From the NCBI GenBank assembly GCA_900708905.1, contig CAADRB010000016.1, positions 2,539,249 through 2,603,248 on the forward strand: a stretch of 64,000 nt of DNA, in the 5' to 3' direction. Position 1 is the first letter of the stretch. The number at the start of each line of letters is the position of its first letter. The DNA comes from Hymenolepis diminuta (Eukaryota > Platyhelminthes > Cestoda > Cyclophyllidea > Hymenolepididae). The translations under genes were made by a program, and so were the position numbers. The notes beneath the pieces were generated by a model. The model was not told the DNA's origin, searched no databases, and saw only the letters and a program-made list of their open reading frames with translations. Positions 36,501 to 47,013 of this stretch are shown here, one piece after another.

Positions 36501-39500
36501 TTTTCCGCTTATACCAAGCTGTATTAGTATGCGCCTGAAAAGGCTGAGACTAGACAAGTCAAAATGCGTGCAAAATGGGGAAGATATAACCTTATAAAAA
36601 GAGATATCGAATAGATTATAATGACTGGTCGTGAGAGAAAAGGATCTTAAACTTCCGTATCTTTCACAAACACTGATAAGCTGCCGAACTTACCGGTGCT
36701 ATTTGAGATAACACTGTTTTAAATTATTAACTGTAAAATTTAGAATGGCTAAATCCACAATCCAGAAGCCAGAAAGAGTCTGAATTCGTTCATTCGATAT
36801 AAAAAAATAATGGGACAGTGGTTTGTGAGTTTGTTTATCTAAATTAAGGTCAGACATTGAGTCTAATATAATGGACAGAATAAAAGCAGACGGCGAAATC
36901 ATGATTGCTGATTAGAGATTATTGTAGTCTTGCTCAGTTTAATCATGTTTAATATTTGTATTTAAATATCCATTCTCTATAGATGGCACTGGCGTAGTCA
37001 CAGTGAATCAAGAAGCGAGGGTGTGGCTGGAACTATGGCATACTACACGGGATCCGGATACTACATGGATCTCGCCCTGACACGAAATGAAACCTACGAA
37101 ATGCTAATGGAGCTCTTTAACGGTAAATGGTTGGGGGAGTCCACTCGAGCCATCATTATAGATTTCACCCTCTACAATGCAAATCTCAACTTCTTTTGTG
37201 TTAGCCAGTAAGTACCTTAGTTATTTAATCAACATTGTTTATATCGAATAGAAGTACCAATTTCACAACTTCAGCTGATTTGAACTCAATATATTAAGTA
37301 GGGAAATCTAGAATTGCTAAAATCTCGAGACGTTTCATCAACTTAACGATTGGCTGTTATGTGAGTGACTCTCTTAGAGGTCAAACTACTGCCTGATCGA
37401 TGATCGTTTTGGTCTTTTGTTCATATTCATTGCGTCCTGTTACTAATTGGCTTATAGTTTTCCGAATATTTTTAGGTAGAACTTACTTTCTTTGAATGTA
37501 ATCAGTAATGCCTTCTACTAACTCCCGATGGTTCAGGTAGTTGAACTTAAATTATGCCACGAGGTAAGTTGTTAAGCAAATTAGGCATTTCGAATTGTAC
37601 CGTTAGTGAGAGCAAATGAAACCCACCTCTCTTTTAAAAATGAATTTTTCTTACTTTCTCCGTTATCATGCTTATTTGCCTGAGTTTTCTTTTTAGTGGA
37701 ATATATCTGGGTTATAAATATAGCTAATTTTTCTAATATTTCGATTTTGATGAAATCTTTGCAAGAAAAAGTAATCCAAGTAATTTCTCTATCTGATCGG
37801 CAGTTTAATTAATCAGCTGGAGATTTGTGAGACATTTTATATCGTTTGGCAATTAATCCAAGAACGAGTCACATCGGAGTAAAATTGTTTGAGTAGATGA
37901 AGTCTTTAAATGTCAAATTAAAAACAAGAACCCTAGTTATACTCACGTATTTACCCTCTAATATCATTTTTCTTGTTGTCATTCCAGAGATTAGTGTTCA
38001 TTTGTCGAGTGCATTGTATTTTAATCGGTTATACCGATAGTATTATATTCTCTAGGCTCCGTAGAAGTATTTGTAGAACTTGACAATTTGCAAGAATCAG
38101 AAAGGCAGGAGAAACACGTCTGTACTGTAGGAAACTGTAGGAAACAACAGCAAATAAAAAATTGGGCCGACTAAGAGAACCTGGAGGAGAATATACAAGT
38201 GGAATTGAGGTCATACAGCAGGTAAGGTATGTAGAGGTTAGCTCCAGGCTCCATAGATAGAAGCCCAGAAATCTCACTAAATAAATAGGACAATTAAGCC
38301 TAAATGGAGTCATCACTAAATTTTATTGTCATGTACGTTCAATCAATTAATATGATTAATACTTATTCGTATTACAAGTATGATTTCGACATAATGGTGT
38401 ATAACTTTAACATTTACATGTTTACATGAAATACGAAGATATCGCTCTTGAAAAGTAAAGGTATCCATGAAGTTCTAGTTACAATTTGACCCACTTTATA
38501 ATTAATAGCTTCAGAATACTTGAGGAATTCAGTTCTGTTGGAGGATAGTTTTCAAGGTATTTGAGGGACAATTGCACTGATTTTCATGAAGGGAAATTTG
38601 ACTTCTCTTACAGTCTCATGGCCAAATAGTTCACAGTCCAATTTCAATTTGTCTAACACCAGAAGAGAGTTAACATCTGAAATTGCGCGAATTTAAAGAA
38701 TGGGTGGTTGTCCCACTCCTATCTTCATAGCATCATAACTTTTAGCTAGGATAAGCTAAGATTTACAGCTTTGAGACCAGTAATTTTTCTGTTTGGCGCC
38801 CAGATGTAACCATAAGCTCAAGAACACTGTGGATTAGTACTATTTCTGTATCGAGCACAAACAACCTAACAAGGGTGTGCTTAACGAAACTGAAACTATA
38901 TTGGAAGAAAAGTGAACAAATATAACATAATTAGAGAGGCATTTTAAGAGTGGAGGTCAACAAGGGAAATAATATTAATATAAAATAAAAATGCATTTTC
39001 AAACATGTTTATGGAAGTTCTGATTTAATAGTGTTACCTATCTCCTCACTCCTATGTTAGGAGAAGCTAGGAACTTTCATTATTTCCAAGGGAGTGATGT
39101 ATTAATAAACACCGCAAAACTCTATTTTAGATTGCTGTTTGAGACTCCATTTACGGGTGGTGTGATTAGTTCAGCCCACATTCGTCCACTCCATCTCCTT
39201 CGACAGAATTCACCGGCGGAATACGCTATCTTTATCTGCGAGATTATTTCGTTAATTTTCGTAGCATATTATATCTTCAGAGAAATTTACGCTGTAAGTT
39301 TGTCCACAACTTTTCAACCCGATGTATTATGACAGTAAGTATGTGCTCGAACACGGTAAATGAAATGAACGATATTTGTTTATTCTAGAGCATGGCTCAC
39401 GAAATTTGAGTTAATACGCACTCACGACACATACATACATACTAGTATAAGTAATTATTTAGTATTATTGAAAAAGGCATTTTCTTGAGTTTATCTTGAA

Positions 39501-42500
39501 TTGAGGAGCAATTTCTTGGAAACCCCTCCCCCCTTCCACTCCCTCTGATGAAAAAATTAAATTTTATTACTCGCTTCTTAACTAGTATTTACCTCTATAA
39601 TTGTTCATATGTTCACTTAATATGCGCTAATGAGTATCAAATGCATGGTACCTACATGTGAAGTATGCTACCATTACATATAACAAAGAGCTGCAGAATG
39701 GATTTAAGGTCTCAGCTAATAATAAGATAAATCACATAAAATAGATATTAACTACTTGATTAGTTGGAAGTAATAATTAACACTGACTGAATATATACAC
39801 TCATAGATTTCCTAGAATGCCTAATATGGGTAATTGACTAAGAAGTATTTCAAGTCAACTTCGTAAGTTTTAAAACAGAATTAGCAGTTCCCTTATAAAA
39901 AACGAAAAAACAATCACTCACTATTACGATTATAGGAGGAGCAACTGCCAAGAAGAAAAATGAAGTGCATATGTGGTGCAAATGTTTATTGCCAAAAGTA
40001 ATAGATTTCGAAACTAAAAATCTTAAAATCGATTATTAGATCTGATATATTTCAGACGTGTGCCAGTGACACAGTTGTTAATTAGCTCGCCTGCCAAGTC
40101 AGTGAACACGAGCTTGAAGCCCTTCAGCGCAGATCCAGTGAATGGAGTAGCCAACCGATTAATAAAAAACAAGTGTTAAAAAAGCTTTCCTTAATTAGAA
40201 TTGGAGTTAATTGAAAAAGCAGGACGTTAATTGCCATCATTCTTCTTCCTTTAAACAATAAATTGTCTTTACGCCTATACTAGCCCCTAATCATAAAAAA
40301 TTCACTGCAGCCTTGTCTCCTCTTTTAGATTTACAAGATGGGTCTCTCCTACTTCCGTCATTTTTGGCATCTGATAGATTTTCTGGTTATTTCTCTCTGC
40401 ATCGCTTGTGTCTATTTGAGTATCTACAATCAAATCAACCTTAGGATCCTCCAAAAAAAGGGCATTAAACCTGGTGGTATCTATCCGGAATTTAACCACA
40501 TTGCCTATATGTCACTTCAGTACAATCGTCTTCTGGCTCTTCTGGTGTTCTTTTCATCTATTCAGGCAAGTAAATTTTCATAACTCTAAGACTTGTTGCA
40601 CTGTAAGTACTAGAGTCACTAGATATTGAACAAAGGAAGCAAAAGATTTAATAAGAACCAGGAGAGAAAGAGAGTCCTTAAAAGCATGAGTCAGTGGAGT
40701 TGTCGTATATCGAAGCCTGTGGGAAATATGCGTAGAGTGAAGCTAACTGTAGGAGTACGCACACACACATATATATATTTTTCAAATCCGCATATAGATT
40801 ACCTTACAATAACATGTCGGCGTGTACCTGAGCGGTTGCTGAGTCATGAATTTGATACTTATCCGTATAAATCAAACTGCCATTTCTATTCGCTATGGGT
40901 AATAATAGGAGGGGCATCCGAATGCAGATTTTTCCAGAATGCTACTCTCCATCCAAGATGATAATTGGAAAGTGAATATATCCAATGTAAGTGGTGGTCG
41001 TTTATCTAGTACGTAGAAATACCCTTCCCACGATAACGGGGCGGTTATTTGTACGTCTATCATATCCGATAGCACAGTCCCGTCAGTTTGAGTCCTATAA
41101 TAAAACAGATTTGTGTCAGTCAACTGAATGATCATCCAGATATATCTTAGAAAGCGTTACCTCTAATTAAGGTTGTTGGACGAAAGTCCTCCCTAACGTG
41201 CTTTTTAGTAATTTACTGTGTACGTAGGTCAATTTTTCTGTGTAACTGACCCATTGAGATATGGAAATGTAAACTTTCGAATGGAATTGTTCTTTCAGAG
41301 ATTCGGAAAACTATTCCGAACGTAGGTTCCCTAACAGAGTATAAATAGCCAGTGTAAAATCCCAAAATATTTGTCAATCATCTTTTTTACCGTCTTTTGC
41401 CTTAGATATTCAAATTCTTTAGCTACAGTGAAACGATGGGTCAGCTAACAGCGACAATAAACTACGCCCTATATGACATGATCGGTTTCACTGTCATGTT
41501 TGGAATTGTCTTCGCAGCCTTTGTTCAAGCTGGCACTATCATGTTTGGTTCAACCAGCTCTGAATTCAAATCTTTTGATTTGACTGCGTAAGTATTGACT
41601 TTTATATTGATTAGAGTCTTTAGATTTGCCCTTTACCGAATCATTCTGGGTGACTTTGATATGAGTGCAATCTATGCAGCGCATATCGTCCTCGGTCCGC
41701 TGTATTTCATCATCTATATCTTCTTTGTGTTCTTTGTGCTTCTCAATATGTTCCTGGCTATCATTGGAGAGGCCTATGCAAAAGTAAAAGAGAACATGGC
41801 AAAGCGCAAAAATGACTTCAAATTTATTTTATATGTGAAATATGTAAGAATTCTTGCTCGCTTCATATTTATTTGAATATGAATTAATTTTCAAAAGTTT
41901 ATTAAAACAATGATCCATATACGTTGTTAAAAAAGCAACCAAATGAATGCAATTTGATGACATAAATCATTTGCAAACTAATTTTCAAATTAATTATTTA
42001 TTAATTTGATTATTTTTATATTTATCTTTTAATTGTTTATATTTTATTTGATTTAATGATTATTTTTATTTTAAAGTCCTTTAACGATGCTTTTCTATAA
42101 CAATTTTAATTAAGACAAACAAAATGCAAATACATTTTATGAAATAAAGCGTGTAAATAATTAAATGGATTATTTTTAAATAGTTGACAGGGGTGGCTTC
42201 TCCTTTAAGGATGTTATAAGTTTTGACGGGTGAAAATTGAAAGGGTTGTACTAGGGCCAACAACCCTAAAATATCTATTGAATAGAAAATTTTATAATAA
42301 ATTAGGTTGAAACAGGCGAGTGTAATTACCATCAATGGCGATACTGGATTTTAGCATTAAGTTTAAAGGATTCATCCTTAGTGCACTGGATGATCAATTA
42401 TTGGGGTTCCACGCTTATACTGGGGTATTTAACCTCGTTAAGTCCGAAATTATTGGCTAACTAGACGGCCAATCGTCTCCCACTAATCCAAATCCCTATA

Positions 42501-45500
42501 ATCAGGCACACTTTCTTAATTACCAAACCGTTATTTGATCGGTGAACACCGAGATATAACGCCGTGACGGCACTTTGGCTTTATATTGCTATCATAAGAG
42601 GTCCCAAGTACACAAATAACATAAATGATGAGGTAAAATTAAGTTCTCTCAAGCCGATTTGATTGATATTAGCTTACATTCGAAAAAATAGCTACCCGCA
42701 CTTCAGGACTTTAGCCCCAGTGTGCTAGTCAATTGTAATAGATAACTACTAAGATTATGATTAGCTTAAGCATTCGCCAATTATATTAAATAATTGCTCC
42801 CGCTACTTCAGAATACCAAGGAATTATTTGCAAAATTCTCGAAGAAAAGACGAATGCCGCTGGACAAAGTCCTCCAATCTGCAGGAGTAGGTGATCAAAT
42901 GGAACTCACTTTTGCTAATTGGAGACGAGCCATGAAATCGTAAGGAAAATTCGCTAATTGAATTACCGATTGGCTTTTCTGAACTTTATATGTATCTAGC
43001 ATATAACTGAGCTCTTCAAGTAATTAGAAATCAGGCTGAGCTACTTTCTGGTTATTATAAAGTAAATAGGCTTCAGATAGATATTCGTTAAATAAGGATA
43101 TTCCTATCCTCACAACACCCAAGCCGGAAAATGCAGACTAAGACAGAAATCAGACTTTCAACAGAATAACGCCCTGGACTGGATTAATTTATCTTCTGAA
43201 ATCTAGTTAATATTACTGTAATAATTAAGTTATTAAGATTTATAATATGCGCATTTGAGATCAGACAAGGATTAAACATAAAGGTTTTGTTCGGGTAAGA
43301 TCGAAACAAGTCACTATAAGTCCATTGAGTCAACTTAACCATGACATTCATTGTCTGATGGAAAAAATGGTAAAATGAGCATTATTTATTAATTTTTTTC
43401 CTTTTTGAACCTCCTTTAAAAGTAATGACAATGATTTCAGACAACATACTTTAGGGAGAGCGGAAAATTCTTAAGTCCATTAGGGATAAAACTTAGCAAT
43501 ACTGTAGTGATCAATGCTGTAACAAATTATTTAAAATTACAACAGTGCAACTCTTTTAAGCAGAACTCGAGCGAGTTGGTATAGATGGAATTTTGTCTTA
43601 ATCACTCTTGACCAGCACTCCCAATGACAGTTATGGGTATCACGATCCGTCCAGATTTGGAGATACGATAATTCATGATGCAGATATTGGACACCTCTCA
43701 AAGAGGTTACAGAGAACTTAAGGGATTGGGATGAAATATCAAGGAATAGTTGAAAAACATGCATCAGATAGTACAGAGATACCTTCAATCCGAGTACTAT
43801 TTGTGTTTTCAGGCTAAAATCAGGTTCGATGATTCAGCTGGAGATTGTGAGGTCTGCCTTCCCGCAGATTAGCTAGGCTGTGGTTTGTTTCGTTCTACTG
43901 AACACACATGAATGACTATATAAAATCAGTTAGAAGGCGAAAGAGTAACTGATTACGAGTTATCGGGTTAGTACAAAAAACTCTGTTTAGGGTGTTGATT
44001 CCGGCCTAAAAAACAGATAGTCGAACTAGATTGAGGTCAGCTAATCAGTCCAGAATAAACGCCAAAGTAAAAGGCATGATCAGTAGATAGTGTTTGGGTT
44101 TTTGTCGATCTGGATCACCAGAAGGACCATTCAATAATGCTATTCCGTAGAAAAAGAACTAAAAAGCATAATTACGACTCCAAATGGTGGTACAATGTTT
44201 GATATCACTGATACGAACAGATAGTCATTTTCGTGCAGCGTCTCCATGTAAAGATTGACTACTAGAAAGGATTTGAAAATTCCTTTTTTCATTTGTTTTA
44301 GAGCTGGTTATTCGGAGATGGAAGCCGCATTTCTATTCCAAAAATATGACAGAGACGGAGATAATATACTCGACTTTCTCGAACGTCGTAGAATGCGGGA
44401 AGATTTGGCTCTGGGGGTAAACTAACCATCCTTGTTATTCTCGGAAAATATTATATACTACTAAGTAACAGTGGTAGTACTATCATGTCATATTACTTTT
44501 ATTCATTTTAGCTTGCATTTCAACCACAGGATTCTGATGATGAAGAAAAGACCGAAGATACCGAAAAGTATAAGCTCGATTCCAATAAGGATGTGGTGAG
44601 TTAATGGGGAATCTGTAATATGTTAAAATCATCACCGGTATATTGAACAGTTTAGAATGACTCAGCGGGCAGCGTGCATGCCTGTCAGATCAGAGATCAC
44701 GAGATCAGTGCTTAACTGTTTATGTCCAGTGGTGTCGGTAACTACCCACACTAGTTAAGTCTGGCCAAAAAGAAAATAGAAGAATGTGAGTTTCTCCTGA
44801 GGACGGCTTCAGGTTACCTACCATTTTCCCAAGTCAAGTGCTGTGAACATTTTCCCTAAGGGGCTTGAAAAGTTATTTTAGAACTTTTGAGAATGAGACC
44901 ACATTAAAACACAAGGAGAGTTTAAAGCTCTTTGGTCATAAAGTGTTCGAACAGATTTGGAACAGTTAATTTCAGCGGTAAGCTTGCAGCTCCCTTCCGT
45001 TTTCGATTGGAAAATCTCTAGGTGTGAAAATTTTGTAGCAAATGACTGCAAAAAAGTGAGTCTGTTTGTTAATTACTAAGAAAGCTTAAGTGATTTTTTT
45101 CCTAATGCTTGTCCACCACTCATTCACCTGTAGAGGGATAATTATTCTTTTTAAATAGATCATTACATCGATTTTTACTCATAATTGTTCATGACACTGC
45201 AACAAGGTTCATGGTGTTAAATCATGAGGAAGTATCTAAATTTTTCCGTTAAAAAGCCTATTTAAATGGAAGGTAAAAGAAGGGCGGTTAAAAAGAAAAC
45301 TCAAGGAACCAAGAGCCTTATTTCATTTATAATACCATTATAATTGGAATGAGTTCACCTGTGATGCCAAATATGGTATTGAGCTAAATACATGCATTAT
45401 CAAGATAGGAAATACATATAAGAACATATTCAATTAAATGATACTGTGAAATGAAAATGGTTGGTGCTGACTGCGTCAAGTTCATACCAATAGACTAATT

Positions 45501-46851
45501 GGAACGACGAGTATCATCAACTAAATGGATGAGAATGAAACTTTAAATTGCCAAACACTGAAGAAATTAAAAGTATGCTATCAACCTCGCCAGCTAGGGC
45601 GACATAGAGTGAAATAATTAGAAGCTTGAACTTCGGATATACTCAGCTACACGGTCAAGTGTTTTGGGAGAGGGCATTAGGCACTGTGGTAAGTCGGTCA
45701 TTAATCTCAGTTTTATCCCCTTTAATGGTTCTCGAGCCGTCTTTCTGAAGCGTAGTAGGGATTTCTTATCGGTTTTGAAGCTCATCAGAGAAAGTGTTCA
45801 CAGTATTTAAATTGAGTAACTGGATGGCATTCTGGAGCCGCTGTAATAAACAACTCACATTTTAAAATTCCTCATGTTTATCAGAATTAATAAGTGCAGT
45901 TTGCAGTCCACGTTCCTGAAATTGTACCGATGGATATTGACTTTACGACATCTGATTAGAAAGACGTACACGTTGGCTGCTTCACTACCGGTGCACCGAG
46001 CACATATCTGTTTAGAGGCTAATCTTCCTGACAGATTTGACCCATTAGCTGGACTAAGTTTATTTCTTTTCTCCTCTGTAAGTCTAGGCATTAATAATCA
46101 AGTTTTCTACCTGTTATCCACCTTATATAGAATTAGATAGACCATAGGAAGATACGGATTAGCCAAAATTTTGTCACTTAAGTTCACGCAAGGAAGCCTT
46201 TTCAAATGTTCATGATACAGTCGTCTTGATGAGAAACTCGAATTCTATCACCACAAATTTTACCCGTGCGATTGGCTATTCCGCTCGCTGGGTGTGTATT
46301 GATGATCATCGAACTCACAACCTCCGAATTCGCCACCGACGCACATTTGGAATATACTGAATCAAACAACCGGTTTTTCCCACTATCCTTGACCATATTT
46401 AATTAGAAAGCTCTATTGAAAAGCAATAAATTTGGACATACAGTTCTCCAAATACGTTAAAGTTAATGAAAGCGCGACAAGCGCAGATATCACGCAAAGA
46501 CACTGACAATTCGTCCCTAGTACGTCTAAAGCTTTCAATTCTGCCATTTCATCTCACCTACCCCTCTCATAACCCCCGGGGTCACTGGCTTAGCCCCATT
46601 GGTAACGTAAAACTAGTTTACTAAACATATAATATAGGCCAATAGGTCGAAATTAAAAATAATAAGAAATCATCTGTTTTTTTAAGTTCGCTGATCGAGA
46701 AGATTGCGAAGAGCTGAATGAACGCATAGTCCAAATTGAAGAATGCATCAACAATATCGTGCGCCAAATCTGTGCAGTTCTAAGCAACATGGAGCGCACC
46801 GAACGCACAAGAAGAGAAAACGAACACGCTCTAATGAAAAGTATTCTCTAA
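33576..46851 (+). CDS. PKD2: Polycystin-2 (TRPP-type cation channel), 13 exons
   Basis: It is a six-transmembrane non-selective, calcium-permeable channel subunit that in other animals acts in cilia and ER. Exons: 33576-33750, 34438-34548, 35004-35134, 35240-35466, 36983-37207, 39131-39293, 40329-40565, 41406-41587, 41624-41843, 42812-42939, 44302-44416, 44512-44595, 46687-46851. The total is 2163 nt, 720 aa; human is 968. In order: an acidic 58-aa N terminus; TM1 (about 80-105); the polycystin (TOP) domain (105-300) with GRPRIRQQRVR, a conserved cysteine pair in DCSLPSSVPEILKKCYP, and STRAIIIDFTLYNANLNFF; S2-S4 (about 305-430); S5 in exon 8; the pore RIILGD with filter LGD at 492-494; S6 with FFVLLNMFLAII; one EF-hand loop DRDGDNILDFLE (616-627); and a C-terminal coiled coil (about 670-705). 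Introns 3 and 7 use GC donors. The N terminus lacks the RVxP ciliary motif of vertebrates. The ATG chosen is the first after the 33556 acceptor. Confidence 0.93.
36032..36110 (+). repeat. Possible SINE head (weak)
   Basis: gactcagtggcttacagcgc resembles a tRNA A-box region and is followed at suitable spacing by gattccgcgc. The conserved SINE body is not clear. It lies in PKD2 intron 4. Confidence 0.3.
40060..40165 (+). repeat. tRNA-derived SINE-like copy
   Basis: Plus strand: cagttgttaattagctcgcc (A-box side), tgccaagtcag, cacgagcttgaagccc (B-box area), then gcgcagatccagtgaatgga and gtagccaaccgattaat. It lies in PKD2 intron 6, ending about 160 bp before exon 7. Confidence 0.6.
44650..44770 (+). 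repeat. tRNA-derived SINE-like copy
   Basis: Plus strand: gaatgactcagcgggcagcg, catgcctgtcagatcagaga, tcacgagatcagtgc, then gtccagtggtgtcggtaact and ctagttaagtctgg. A further similar block (aagtcaagtgctgtgaacat, 44831-44850) recurs after the SINEs at 19785 and 47595, suggesting a longer 3' part of the same family. It lies in PKD2 intron 12. Confidence 0.55.
46225..46350 (-). repeat. tRNA-derived SINE-like copy
   Basis: Minus strand: GTGCGTCGGTGGCGAATTCG, GAGGTTGTGAGTTCGATGAT (B-box area), CATCAATACACACCCAGCGA, then TAGCCAATCGCACGGGTAAA. It is in PKD2 intron 12, as is the copy at 44650. Confidence 0.55.
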
Positions 46852-46924
46852 TCGACCCAAATCATCTGAGTAATCTACATATATATTGCAACCCAGCACT
46901 TCCCATCTCATTTAATGCACACAC

Positions 46925-46948
46925 GATAAAAAACAGGTTTTATTTATT
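46925..46948. terminator. Back-to-back poly(A) signals of PKD2 (+) and CDK (-)
   Basis: On the plus strand GATAAA (46925-46930), a variant signal, lies 74 nt after the PKD2 stop codon. On the minus strand AATAAA occurs twice (46939-46944 and 46943-46948), about 65-75 nt past the CDK stop. Both 3' UTRs therefore probably end within, and overlap across, the 162-nt spacer. The minus-strand signals are canonical; the plus-strand one is less certain. Confidence 0.5.
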
Positions 46949-47013
46949 TAGAAAAACTATTAACAAAAAGTCATGAGAGGAGAGATTAATAGATCATCAC
47001 TAACACCAAGAGT

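Noticed and set aside
41588..41614. A 27-nt intron in PKD2
   Set aside because: The acceptor nine bases further (41623) gives a 36-nt intron and the exact spacing seen in human PKD2, so it is preferred.
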